Assembly: GCA_019096195.1 (NCBI GenBank)
Contig: JAGTXK010000122.1
Location: 151,627-215,626 of the forward strand
Origin: Boletus sp. NGJ
Lineage: Eukaryota > Basidiomycota > Agaricomycetes > Boletales > Boletaceae
DNA length: 64,000 nt
Direction of reading: 5' to 3'
Shown here piece by piece: positions 37,829 to 49,259 of this stretch; the stretch's first letter is position 1; every line of letters starts with the position of its first letter. The notes below the pieces were generated by a model, which did not search any database, had not been told where the DNA came from, and worked only from the letters and a program-made list of their open reading frames with translations. Position numbers and translations under genes: made by a program.

Positions 37829-39022
37829 ATAAAACCCGACTCAGACTCTGAACGAGATCCATGTCCCAAGACAACACCTCTCTGTTCATACTCCTAGCCC
37901 ATGTATCTGCTGCCCTCACCCAAGCTTGCCCTCAGAGACAATACCCTGACCTAGACATTCCCAAACATACTGGCTTGCATTCCTGTTTCTGCTACATCGA
38001 CTACTGCCCCTATCACCATAATTGGTAGATGGCCATCGCCCCTCTCTCCCCATACCTTAATCAACTTTTCTCCATCCACTGTTGAAATCTCTATGCATCT
38101 GTCCTTGATGATCCCATCACAATTACGACCCTTCAATTCATCCCCTTCTTCTTTTGTGATGATTCTCTTGCCCTTCTGCCCATCAACACCTGTGATCGCC
38201 TCCTCCATGCCACCCTCCTCTCCCTCTCAGAAGAGGAAAGTCGCCTTTTCTTTGCCCCCTCATCAACCACCATGCCCTCCTACCCCGTTCCATCTTGACA
38301 AGTCCCTTCCATCACAGTGTGACCCCTGGAGAACGTCAACAGAATCAGAGGTGTTAACGGAGTTGATAGAAACTCTCCAGAGACATGGAGAGCCCAGTCC
38401 TCCAATGACACCATTATTGCCTCCCCTTCCTCCATAACCTCCAACCCCTCCTCCTGAGGAACCACCACAGTACCAGTCCTCCCAGTTCCTCCCTCAGCCC
38501 TTTCCAATCAGACCAGGACCATCCATCGGCAAGGAGCCATGGTATTCTCAGCCGGCCTCCCCTCTCACCCCAACAACTGAGGTCTTCTCAACACACTGGG
38601 GGACACTACAATGAGGAGCCCTCCTCCTTCCTCCATTCCCATTCCTGGGGCCATTGCAGGCACCTCTCCTACCAACCATTCCAACTCAGTGGCTAGTTAT
38701 CTCCATCTCTTGTCCAGTGCCCGACTGGTTAATCACCATTGAACTTCCATCTCCAGCCTCCGCTGTTTTGAATGCAGACATCAAGGTCACCTTTGGCCCA
38801 CCTGCCCCTACTACCAGTGCCCCTACTATCAGGTGGTTGCCCCCAACCATTCACAGTATGCTTGCCCACAGAGCTTGCACCTACTATGGTGGAAGAGGAC
38901 ATGGTTACCAGACCTATCCTAGCCAGGGAGTCTTCGACAACTCCTGGGACCCTACCAGCTATGAGAAGAATGAGGGGGACAGAAGTTCTTGAGATGGAAC
39001 TTCAAGACTACGAGGAGGGTAA
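37829..39022 (+). pseudogene. Accessory ORF with CCHC zinc knuckle downstream of pol
   Basis: Between pol and the 3' LTR lies about 1.2 kb of proline-rich, sense-strand coding-like sequence. Near 38,764 one frame reads CFECRHQGHLWPTC, a perfect CX2CX4HX4C zinc knuckle. A second probable knuckle follows (CP..., H...C), with one Cys replaced by Tyr (TAT for TGT). An upstream TGA in that frame again fits CGA. The N-terminal part is Pro/Ser/Thr-rich and shifts frame. It may be an extra nucleic-acid-binding protein of this family or a displaced gag-like domain. Function is inferred from the finger only. Confidence 0.6.
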
Positions 39023-39918
39023 TGTTACAGTTACAGGAGGGGGTACATCTTTTTCTCTCCCTTCACCCCCTCCAGGACTATGGGACAACCTCTTTCTTGA
39101 CTCTGACCAGGGATTCCCTCACAACACTGACACAGGCATTGCCTTATCCAGAACTCCCATTCTAGGCAATGCACCACTATGGCTGTTACACAGCCCATTC
39201 CATTTCATTTTACATGCATTTCACCTTTTGATCCAATCATAGACATTGCCTCCTTGGCTGTGTTCTCTCATACACAGCCCAGTATTCCATCTTCCTCATT
39301 TGACTGATGACATGGTGTCTTATGGTAATATTCCAGTATTACCATATATAATATGAAGCCTGCCCTTAATAGGGAAGGCCTATTTATATGGGTGTTTGCC
39401 CTTCATGTAAATCCCAACCTAGATCTACACAACTTTCCATGTAATCTACCAGCTCTCCCAGCTCTCGGTTCCATTTTACCTCAGAAGCCTGCTCCCACTC
39501 TGGAGGTGATCACCACAGTGCTTGTGATTGTTCTCCTCATCACTTTGCACTTGTGTGGCCTTGTTGCCGTTCGCTTGCATCGCTAGATGGCAGCTCCAAC
39601 GTCAATAGAGGTTGGCTCATGCAAGCCCAGGACTCTGCTACTAGTACCCGTATTGGTTAGAACTCCACCACTGATCCTCATATAGGATTGGTCTGCCCTT
39701 CCATTGGATCGTGCCACTATCCTCAAAGTCTGAGACTCTGCCATCAGTTGTAGAGTAGGCTCCAATCCCAAGAGAGGCTCTACATGAAAGCTAGCCGTCA
39801 GTCCCCAGTCCAAGGAACCTTTGGGCCTCGGAAGGTATTTTCCCCTCAAGTCCGGCTAGTCCCGTAATCACATAGGGTTGATTATGCAGGAATGTGTTAC
39901 TTGTTACACGGCATAACA
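39023..39918 (+). repeat. 3' LTR of the Ty3 element
   Basis: 896 bp, starting TGTTACAGTTACAG and ending GGCATAACA, followed directly by the GGCAG duplication. It matches the 5' LTR at about 98.5%. Confidence 0.95.
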
Positions 39919-40500
39919 GGCAGCTCTGATGTGCCATCATTGATTCTGGCTAGCATTGAGATTGAGTCCTATTCTCATATTATCTATCCACCCTAGATGA
40001 ATTCCTTTTGAGCCTTGAGATAGTGGAACTGGATTGTACCATTAGAACATAGCAGTGAAGATGATGGTGACAATCTTGAAGTCCTGCTCATTGTGCCTAA
40101 TGCGTCTGTCCTACAATATTATATCTCTCACCACCCCAACTTTCCCAAAAAGATGGTCCAATATTTGATGCAAAACCACAGTGTGGTTAACTTCATCAGC
40201 ATGCTCCAGGCTTTCCTTGCTGGCGCTCACTTACCCTATGGCCATCAATACTTTCAACCAAACAACAATGATCATTTTGACTGTTTTAGCACTATAGTCC
40301 AACTCAACCCTTTTGCATAGTGGTAATAAATATATGCTGGGCAGCATGTCAGCAAGAATCCACTGTCATCCCAAATGCACAAATGGTATTCACAAGCCAC
40401 TGACACCATCTCATTTTGATACCATTCTGATCCATGTAGATGGTCAGCCTGAGGCATGGGAGTAGGGTGGATTCCATGGTACATTTTTTTAATATATATA

Positions 40501-41481
40501 CATCAGTAAAAACAGGACTAACTGTCCAGTGCTGGACAGTACTGGATAGTAACATAGTGCTCATAGTGAGGGTCCAACTGGATAGTGGTTTGACAGTACC
40601 ATGACAGTGTCTTATAGTCTGTTCATAGTGTGGCCATAGTATTCTCATAGTACTTCCATAGTGGTCATAGTGATGCCATAGTATATATAGTGCTTCCATA
40701 GCATGTAGCAATCCTAATTCTAATCCAATTTCAAGTCAATTCTAATTCCAAATTCAATCAAATATTAATTCTATTAATCCTAATTCTAATTCTAATTCTG
40801 ATTCTGATTACAATCCCAATCCCAATCTCAATCCCAATCCTAATCCTAATGATTTACAAAGTGAAGTGTTGACTTCATGTAATAAGTAGAGTAGAATAAA
40901 ATTAAGAAACAAGAGGGTGTGGGAAAGTTTTCAAAGTCTGGCTTGTTTATATAAGAATGATGGCACAAACATTGACAAATAATGTCCACTTTTTTAACAC
41001 TGAGTGTGAGAAAATGGACTTGGATATTTTTTTTTGAGTGTAAGTCTACACTTTTGGTACACTTTGTGACTACACTTTTACTACACTTTGGTGCGCATTT
41101 TTGGTACACTTTTGGTACACTTTGTTTGCTACACTGTACTACACCCTGCTACACTTTTGTTTGCTTTTTTTTACTACACTTTGTTTGCTACACTTTTGCT
41201 ACATTTGGTGCGCATTTTTGCTACACTGTACTATACTTTTTGTACAACATTTGACTACACCTTTGACCATACTTTTTGTATACTTTTGATTTCAGATTAG
41301 GATTAGGATTAGGATTAGCTTAAAATTACTACTATGACTATGACTATTATGAATGTACTATGAATGCTATGAAATGCTATGATACTATGATGCTATGATA
41401 CTATGATACTATGAACACTATGAGTTATCTACTGTATGAAACTACTATGAGTACTATGATGAAATCCTGTATTTACTGATG
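40501..41481. mobile_element. CATCAGTAAA element A (981 bp)
   Basis: Starts CATCAGTAAAAACAGG, ends CCTGTATTTACTGATG, and has TA on both sides. The outer parts contain ACTATG/CATAGT arrays. The inner part is flanked by degenerate AATCCT-type hexamers (about 40,712-40,850) and a GATTAG array (41295-41318), and its core is a run of ACTACACTTT-like units. No real protein is encoded. It interrupts the second Plavaka relic. Confidence 0.8.
41295..41318 (+). repeat. GATTAG hexamer array, 4 units, telomere-like
   Basis: Four perfect GATTAG units, equal to TTAGGA in another phase, one base from the fungal telomere unit TTAGGG. It lies inside element A. Confidence 0.9.
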
Positions 41482-42012
41482 TATTATGTTTGTTAGCACA
41501 ATATATAGGGCTTCATGTGGCTGAAATCCATGTCATTTTTAAGCTTCCAGCTCACCTAGAAAATTATCCTCATTCTCTCACTTATGTTCATCTTTTCAAG
41601 CCATTTACTCATTTTGACAACAATCTCAGAATGTTCCACATTAGTTGCTTGCCTCAAAACCATCTTCCAAATGCAGTGGTCATCCCATCACCAATATCAT
41701 ACAGCCTTGCCATCTTGTCCCTCAGTTTTCAAGTGGCACAGTTAACCCCCTCTGGACTTATGGTTGTTCAATGGCTGTCACTGACACATTCTACTTGAAC
41801 AGATATATTGATTTTCAAACATTCGATCAGTACAGGGTCCATCAATGATTACTGCAGCACACTACCATATGACAGCACATGCATGATAAGGTGGCAGGTG
41901 GGTGGGCTGTAAGTAGTGCCTAATTTATATTCAATGTTGTGCTCATCTATTTGATTCAGTTTCGTTATCATGCATGCATGGCTGCTCGCTGTGTTGAAGG
42001 ACTGACAGCACA

Positions 42013-43129
42013 CATCAGTAAATACAGGATTTCATCATAGTGCCCATAGTGCCATAGTAGTTTCATAGTAGTCATAGTAGTCCCATAGATAACACATAGT
42101 GTTCATAGTGTTCATAGTATCATAGTATTGAAAGTGTATTCATAGTATTATAGTACCATAGCATTTCATAGTGTTCATAGTATTCATAGTGTTATAGTAT
42201 TGAAATTATATGTATATTCATAGTATTCATAGTATCATAGTATCATAGTACCATAGCATTTCATAGCATTCATAGTACATTCATAGTAGTCATAGTCATA
42301 GTAGTAATTTTAAGCTAATCCTAATCCTAATCCTAATCCTAATCTGAAATCAAAAGTATACAAAAAGTATGGTCAAAGGTGTAGTCAAATGTTGTACAAA
42401 AAGTATAGTACAGTGTAGCAAAAATGCGCACCAAATGTAGCAAAAGTGTAGCAAACAAAGTGTAGTAAAAAAAAGCAAACAAAAGTGTAGCAGGGTGTAG
42501 TACAGTGTAGCAAACAAAGTGTACCAAAAGTGTACCAAAAATGCGCACCAAAGTGTAGTAAAAGTGTAGTCACAAAGTGTACCAAAAGTGTAGACTTACA
42601 CTCAAAAAAAATATCCAAGTCCATTTTCTCACACTCAGTGTTAAAAAAGTGGACATTATTTGTCAATGTTTGTGCCATCATTCTTATATAAACAAGCCAG
42701 ACTTTGAAAACTTTCCCACACCCTCTTGTTTCTTAATTTTATTCTACTCTACTTATTACATGAAGTCAACACTTCACTTTGTAAATCATTAGGATTAGGA
42801 TTGGGATTGAGATTGGGATTGGGATTGTAATCAGAATCAGAATTAGAATTAGAATTAGGATTAATAGAATTAATATTTGATTGAATTTGGAATTAGAATT
42901 GACTTGAAATTGGATTAGAATTAGGATTGCTACATGCTATGGAAGCACTATATATACTATGGCATCACTATGACCACTATGGAAGTACTATGAGAATACT
43001 ATGGCCACACTATGAACAGACTATAAGACACTGTCATGGTACTGTCAAACCACTATCCAGTTGGACCCTCACCTATGTTACTATCCAGTACTGTCCAGCA
43101 CTGGACAGTTAGTTCTGTTTTTACTGATG
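42013..43129. mobile_element. CATCAGTAAA element B (1,117 bp), inverted relative to A
   Basis: Near-identical to element A in reverse orientation over the ~600-bp core and the long end (TGTCCAGTGCTGGACAG next to the tip), with a longer ACTATG/CATAGT array at its left end. It carries five CTAATC units at 42315-42344. Its tips are CATCAGTAAATACAGG and CTGTTTTTACTGATG. No matching target duplication is seen. Confidence 0.8.
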
Positions 43130-44639
43130 AAATGTGACCTCCATTCAGAGTAGCCAGTGAAGCATGAAAAGTTCCCTATGGAAAGATCTGCCACAAATCT
43201 GAAGGAGAATGTCAGGTTCACCAGATATATGTTTTTTATGATATAAAATATTGGTGTCCAGTCAGATCTGGATGTTTGTAGGATCATGACCAATAGTACA
43301 GATCACAGCATCAAGACAGGAAATGAGTGGAGTGATAGGAGCCTCATGAAGATAACTAGGCATGGTGAGAATGAGTTCCTTCCTGAGAGGAAAGAAGGTT
43401 AATCTGTGGCAAGTATGAGCCATTAATTTGGGGATGGTCATGGTGCAGAAACAAGATACCTGGTGTTTTGCTTATCATTGCCAGTGGCTATGATTTCCTC
43501 AAACTCTGCATATACTGAACTAGGTATGCCACGTAAGACCTGCATGATGCTGTTCAGCTCTATGTTGTTGGCAAGAGATTGATAAACAGACCTGGGACTT
43601 GCCAGGAGTTAGTTGTTCTATGGCAGCTATAACTCTCATCTTAATCGATGGAATAATGGAGGGGTTCGTATGGCCATGAATCAAGTGAATATTGCCAGTG
43701 GGAGACAAGAGTCCTGCTAGAAGGATGGATCCCTGTGGAGCAGGGATGACAGTGTAGCCCTCTGTGAGGGAGGAAAGGTGATGATGCACACAGTCCTGAT
43801 GAAAAAGGAAAGTCATGGAATTGAAATGAAGGGGAGTGAGCTAAGGGAAGACCAGTCTGGTTTGAATGTGAAAGTAGTAGAATGAGTTGGGATTTGAATG
43901 GCTGGTTGGTTGAGTAAAAAGTATGATTGTTGAATAAATGACAAGTTAGCACAATGGGTGTGTGGACTTATGGGGGGCAGGGACGTGGATTTCTGGTGGG
44001 AGGTGCTTATTTACCCACCTTGACATTACTGAAACCCAGATAGCACACTATGACCATATTGAGATTTCAAACATGTACCATAAAGATACCCTGTGAGATT
44101 GGAATAGATGGACTTATAAAGTCCAGTTGGATGTAGTCCATATTGACAAGGTTGGAATTCCCAGCACATGATGACAATACATTATAATACATTATGGTAT
44201 ATCATAATGATTTTTCAAGCATTACAGTTTAGGTCTGGATGACCGAAAATCATTTGATCTTGTATTATCCTTTTCTGATCTTGGCAGAAGATGACTCTAC
44301 TGGCTGGGAGGTAACAGGTGGATCCATTGAGTTACTAGTATTGCCCTCCCTCACAGGAACGGGTACATGTTACACCACTCATTAACATGTTCATCGGAGG
44401 AAGAATAAATGGCAAGTTAAGCCATTCAGACTTTATTGCATAACCTTATAAGTGTTGCAATTAGTGGAACAACGCTATCATTCATCTGTACAGTAAGTAA
44501 ATAATATGATGGATTAACAGGCCTTGAGTCTACTATATGGTGCTATTCATCTGCACATTTACACCCACCATGCCTTTGACCTCCAATCCAGTGCCACAGT
44601 GCCAGTTGGATGGGACAAGCAAAGCCCTCAATGGAGCTT
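43130..44639. other. Unclassified relic, minus-strand coding traces
   Basis: Minus-strand traces at about 43,140-43,960 read, among others, MPSYLHEAPITPLISCLDAV, GHDPTNIQI, ISGEPDILLQICGRSFHREL and MRVIAAIEQLTPGKSQV. They look like one degraded gene, but I do not know the family. From 43,960 to 44,640 I see nothing definite. Confidence 0.35.
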
Positions 44640-45218
44640 ACTAGTACATGTAATTAACAGAGGCTAACACCTAAATCACTCCGGACTCAAGCAAGTGCTC
44701 TAGGATGACTGTCTTATTTATCTAGTGCTTCATGATAATACCCAATACAGTGCTTTAAACATTCCACAAGACCCTTGTCATTGATGTAGTCAAGGTGCCG
44801 CTATAATTCCACCTTGTCTATACTCAAGAACTGGTTGGGGTCATTGTCAGCAGTACAGTGCAACAGTAGATTGTCTACAGGCCACAATATATGTCTTTAT
44901 CTTGGTTTGTGCAGAGAAACACTGCATTCTTGAAATAATCACTTTGTATATCAGGCCTACTTTCCTGCCAACAAGCTGAATTTCATCAGCAATAAGTAGA
45001 GCAATCGTCTGCATGTTCTTCCACTGACACCATTTGCATGAGAAAATGTCCCACTATCAAAAAAGTCACTTGTCTAAAATTGATCCTGGTCCTTTCAGAT
45101 ACTCACTTGGCTCGGTGTACACACAATAACATCACCCTTCTTCAACAAATGCAAGTCTGCGCTTGTCTCACCCATCAAACTCACAAACTCTTTTCCACCC
45201 TACATACTGCTAAACCTG
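44640..45218 (-). pseudogene. Fragment of BRR2-like splicing helicase, internally deleted
   Basis: On the minus strand this reads GGKEFVSLMGETSADLHLL then KKGDVIVCTPSQ. A canonical 53-nt intron (45054-45106, GTGAGT...GATAG) follows. After it come WDIFSCKWCQWKNMQTIALL, then IADEIQLVGRKVG and VIISRM, matching the second (C-terminal) helicase cassette of the U5 snRNP helicase Brr2. After TYIVAC the homology jumps to DNLLLHCTAD and INDKGLVECLKHCIGYYHEA, so about 100 residues are missing. Several stops follow and it ends near LLESGVI. Because the intron is kept, the copy was made at DNA level, not from mRNA. It is a dead gene fragment among transposons. Family assignment is from recalled Brr2 motifs. 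Confidence 0.72.
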
Positions 45219-46559
45219 CAATGTCACTCCACAACATGTTAATCCACCAAAATGATGTTAGAGGGGGTGGGGGGCGGTTCAGATTAAAATGTTGGTACCA
45301 TGGGTATAAGAAGCAGATGATTGTGAGCACTGCACTCAGGAGTCAGTGACATCCTGCATAGATAGAAAAAGGTGGAACAAAAATGAGATTTGAGGGGATC
45401 AAGATTATGGAAGGAAAAAAAACCTTAGAGGAGTAAGTAATAGCTCCTTTGAAGTGGTTGACAGTGAACATTGGGCAGCCAGACTGATTAAGAGCCCAAA
45501 CCTGGAATGACAAGTGGTTACTCTGGTGTTTCAGCGTTTTCCAGAGGTTTTATATGGCCAACAGGCTTGGTTGTCATGATGTGGATGAGACTTCCAGGCT
45601 TGTTTTGGGGAGGCCAAACACATTGGCATTGTCAAAGTAGGAGACAAAGAGGACAAAGCGAGTACCCTTCATTTGAGTGAGTACCAGCACCAGAATGCTG
45701 GCTGGACATATTTGCACTGGGTCTTGTTGACGAGATGGAGATGTTGATGCTCTTCTGGAAATGTACTAGCCATTGGGAAGTAGAAGATTAGTAAATCAAA
45801 GCACCATATATATAGATGAGTTGTACCTTGTGATAAATGATCCTGGGCTGTGCCCCTCAGATGATAGTAGGATATGAGGCAGGAGTTGGGCCTAATTCTC
45901 TTCTCAGCCATATCCTAACAGTCTGTGGTTTCTTTTGAGAGGATCAAGTGGGCATTAGAAGTGACATATTCATGCATGGACAGCAATGAAAGCAGATGTT
46001 ATGGTGTTGATGTAGGTAATATCAGACATGCTTGAAGCAGTCACAGAGGCAATGACATAGTCCGAGATGGTAGTACCAGCTTTGGTGGTGATTGATGCTG
46101 CTGTCCTGTGGATCAATGAACCTTTGGTGCACACCACGGGCATGAATGAAGAGATACTGAAGCCTTGAAGTGATAACCTTGCAACAATTTCCCAAACATC
46201 AGGAATTGCCAGTAAGCCCTGAGTCGCTGGAGGACAAGGGCAGCAATCAGCAAAGGCCCAGGGTTTGTACTGCAATAAAGTTGTGAGTTTGACCTTATGG
46301 GAGGGTAGTGAAGAAATCTTACCAGCCTGAGGGTTGGAGCCCAACCTCCGAGTCCTGGAGAGCATGGATGAACTTGAAGTAGGCATTCTATGAACCAATG
46401 CACTGGTAGCAGGTAGTACTAACACCCCCAGCATACACGGGAGTTTCTGGGAGTAAACAGGGTGAAACAAATACTACTATTTACACAGGTGCCAGCCCAG
46501 GTGTACTAGAGTTAAACAACTACTAGAGCATGCTTGGATATGAGATCAGAACTTGAAAT
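45219..46559. other. Unclassified minus-strand coding traces
   Basis: Fragments such as KGTRFVLFVSYFDNANVFGL (near 45,640), ALNQSGCPMFTVNHFKGA (near 45,460) and a 100-residue frame near 46,000-46,400 suggest a degraded minus-strand gene. I cannot name it. Several frames change without good splice sites. Confidence 0.3.
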
Positions 46560-49257
46560 CAGGACCTTCACTGTCCAAGTCTGACTATTCATCAACATCA
46601 TCAGCTTCCAATTCCTCATCTGACTGACCATCACAGCTATCATTCTCGTCCTCTTTGTCTGAGGAATCCTCTTCACTTTCACTGTGATTGCTTCATGGAC
46701 TCAGAGCCAAGTCAGAGAATCATGCAATGTCACCTGATTCTTCATCTGAACTGTTTTCAAAAACTTCTGAGTCACCATCTGTGCTGCCTTCTTTATCATT
46801 GCCACCAAGATTGAGTGGACATGTGAATTGAACTTCATGACCCACACCAATCCCAGCATATCAACAATACATGTCCCAATCAGAAAAGCTAATAAGTGGG
46901 ATGAGTTAATGAAATAAAAGTTGTATTAGTGAACTTACATATTAATATAGTATAAAGCCCAGTTGTCGATGTCACCAGCTGCCTAGGTAGCCAATGGGCC
47001 CTGTCAAAGAAAAGTGTCTGTTCAGCCATTGGTGAAAGCAGGAATGAGGTGAGATGCACAGATTACAAGAGAAGGATTGAGGAATCCAAAAGCAGCAGGG
47101 GAATCAATAACAAATCGAATCTTCGAAAGATGGGCTCATTTCAAGCCCCATCAATGGCTAGGAACTACCCCAAACCACTGAACCCACAAGAAATCCATGG
47201 TATACTTGACACAAAGAATGGTACCAGTATATTCAATGTCATGTAGAATGCTCCTAGTACATGTGCATACCAAAAGGGATAAATATTATCACTGTTTTCC
47301 CTTGATAGCACCATTATGGCAGCATTGTGACCAGGTCACAAGGTGTCTTGATCACAGCAGACATCATAAGTAGTATAGTTGATTTGGAATTGTTTTGGTT
47401 GTAAGACTCTGTTGAGGCCATCAACAAAGCAAAGCTGCCTCCTCTGGTCATCTATGAAAGTATGTTCATCACCGTTATAGTCAAGGTTCAAAAGTCTTGA
47501 AAGAAGGTGGTTTTTGAGCTTTGGGATGAAGTTCTAGCAAATGACAATGAGTAAGAGGACAATTGCCAGTGATCATAAAGTTGATCACCTTGACAACTGG
47601 GTCATCAGCCCTATTGCCAAGAAACCTAGCCAAATTGATAGTGTTCTTTGAAGATTTCGACAAATTATGGTGAACAACCAATAGTGGATCATTGCAACTT
47701 TTCTACTCAGGTCCATTGGCGCTGACATCGCTAGAGTGCATGGCATCAAGCTGCCACCTCACACGGGTGTGTTGTCATTCTTGCCTAGCAAGTTGCTTCA
47801 CAGGTTCTTGTTTGTTTGTACTTTGATAGAACTTCTTGATTAGCTGGTGTGCTGCTTCACCCTATAGAAAGCAATCAGTATAAAGCTGCAATACTAGCAT
47901 AAGTCTGTACAATTTGAGTAGTGAAAGAGTCTGTTGTCCCAAACATGCAGATTGCATTTACATAGTTGCCAAGTGCATGAAGTTTATACATTGAAAGATT
48001 GAAGATTTTTGGTCATGCCCTAACCAGACCCACTGCCTGAGATTCAGACTGCAGTTTTCCCTTGGATCTCCTTTGACAGGCAGCCACCTCAGAAGGAAGT
48101 TCAGTAGTGTTGAAAACTGAGCAAATAAACTCCTTAAATTTGCAAAGTTCCTTACCTAATGATCTCATAGCTTCATTGAGCATATTGAGGGAATCATCAG
48201 TATGGAGTCATAGTTTAGCAAGAGCATGCCATTTAGCTAGCTGAAAAAGCAGAATTTGAACCACATGATCGTGACCAGATGGAAAAAGTCCTTCAAAAGT
48301 GGGAATTGCACACTGTGAGCGTGTAAAATCAGCATCAACAATTTCACAAATAGTATTACCTGAAGGACATCTTTAAAGTGGTGTGTGGCACACTGCTTGA
48401 TGTTAGAGATGTTAGAAGGGAATCATCAAATGGAACCCTTTTTGAAGGAAGGAATTGAGTGAAATCTTCATTGTATAGTACATATGAGAAAATATAGTAA
48501 ACCAATGAGTAAGACATGGAAAATGGCATACTGTTTGTTGAGAATCATCAGTGCTTCTGAATCAATTGTATGAAATATTCTCAAAAGATATTTGAACACA
48601 GCTTTAAACACTCCTAACTCAAATTCATGAAGAAGGTCCATGACAAGCACTATGAATATATTGAATCCAAGATGTCTGAGGCATCCAATGAAAGAATTCT
48701 CATATACCATTAACTTGATTTGCAGAGCATAAAAGGGAACAAATATACAAGTGTGGGCACCAAAGAGAACTGCTTTAAGTTTTGCTCTGGTTCTATGCCC
48801 TTGATAGAAGCACCCAGCTTGTATATCACATCCTGGGTGGCAGAGACTTGGGCTTTGAGATAGCAGTGAGTTTGTGATATCCTTGCCAACATGTCAGATA
48901 GGGATAGGAAACCAAAGTGATGAAACTGGTCCTTTGAAATGAGACAGCATGGACAAGGACAGTTATCCTTGTCTTAGATTGTTGCTAATAGAACCCTGAT
49001 ACAAAAATTGAATGAGCATGTGACACATATGGTAAATACTAAATCATTCAATTACTTTCCTGGATAATTAGCCGAATATGTGAAAATCCAAGAGAATACT
49101 CGCCAACATATCCCATCATAGCATTATACCACAACTCCATTTTGATATGCCTCCACAAATTCATCATCCAAGAGGATACTCCACAGTGCATGAAACAATT
49201 CGCACTTGCAATGTACTAGTATATCACTATGGTTCTTCGTGGTTGAAAACTTGGAGA
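46560..49257 (-). mobile_element. CACTA/Plavaka-related transposase relic
   Basis: Minus-strand blocks in order: HCKCELFHALWSILLDDEF then VEAYQNGVVV (49124-49230), CPCPCCLISKDQFHHFGF (near 48,930), LVMDLLHEFELGVFKAVF with KYLLRIFHTI (48,560-48,660), FEGLFPSGHDHVVQILLFQL (near 48,250), FNLSMYKLHALGNYVNAI with FGTTDSFTTQI (near 47,950), LSKSSKNTINLARFL (near 47,640), MDFLWVQWFG (near 47,190), and an acidic tail to about 46,560. This order is common in large Agaricomycete transposon proteins related to Plavaka/KDZ. Many stops make it dead. Its 5' end is cut by a Tc1 at 49,260. The exact family is uncertain. Confidence 0.6.
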
Positions 49258-49259
49258 TA

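Larger units (their letters stand above)
31884..39918 (+). mobile_element. Full-length Ty3/chromovirus LTR retrotransposon (8,035 bp)
   Basis: Two 896-bp LTRs (31884-32779 and 39023-39918), TG...CA ends, and a 5-bp target duplication GGCAG (31879-31883 and 39919-39923) define it exactly. Order: LTR, gag, protease, RT, RNase H, integrase, chromodomain remnant, accessory ORF, LTR. A purine-rich GAGGAGGG tract precedes the 3' LTR. I do not see a standard primer-binding site directly after the 5' LTR. gag and pol carry many stops. It is inserted in a Plavaka relic. Confidence 0.95.
31760..41870 (+). mobile_element. Second Plavaka-type relic (plus strand), split by Ty3 and element A
   Basis: Three pieces join across insertions: about 31760-31883, 39924-40500 (FPKKMVQYLMQNHSV, then FQPNNNDHFDCF) and 41482-41870 (VAEIHVIFKLPAHLENYPHS, YVHLFKPFTHFDNNLRMFH). 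The same blocks occur in the same order in the minus-strand relic at 19.4-20.3 kb. The reading frame resumes across the removed Ty3 element at its GGCAG duplication. The N-terminal two thirds are missing, so it is dead. Confidence 0.7.

Noticed and set aside
41088-41300. Phe/Tyr/Leu-rich 70-codon frames in element A (and 42339-42551 in B)
   Set aside because: They are translations of ACTACACTTT-like minisatellite units, with no protein-like composition.
40700-42350. Native or internal telomere
   Set aside because: The hexamers are TTAGGA-type, few, and sit symmetrically inside two copies of a mobile element.
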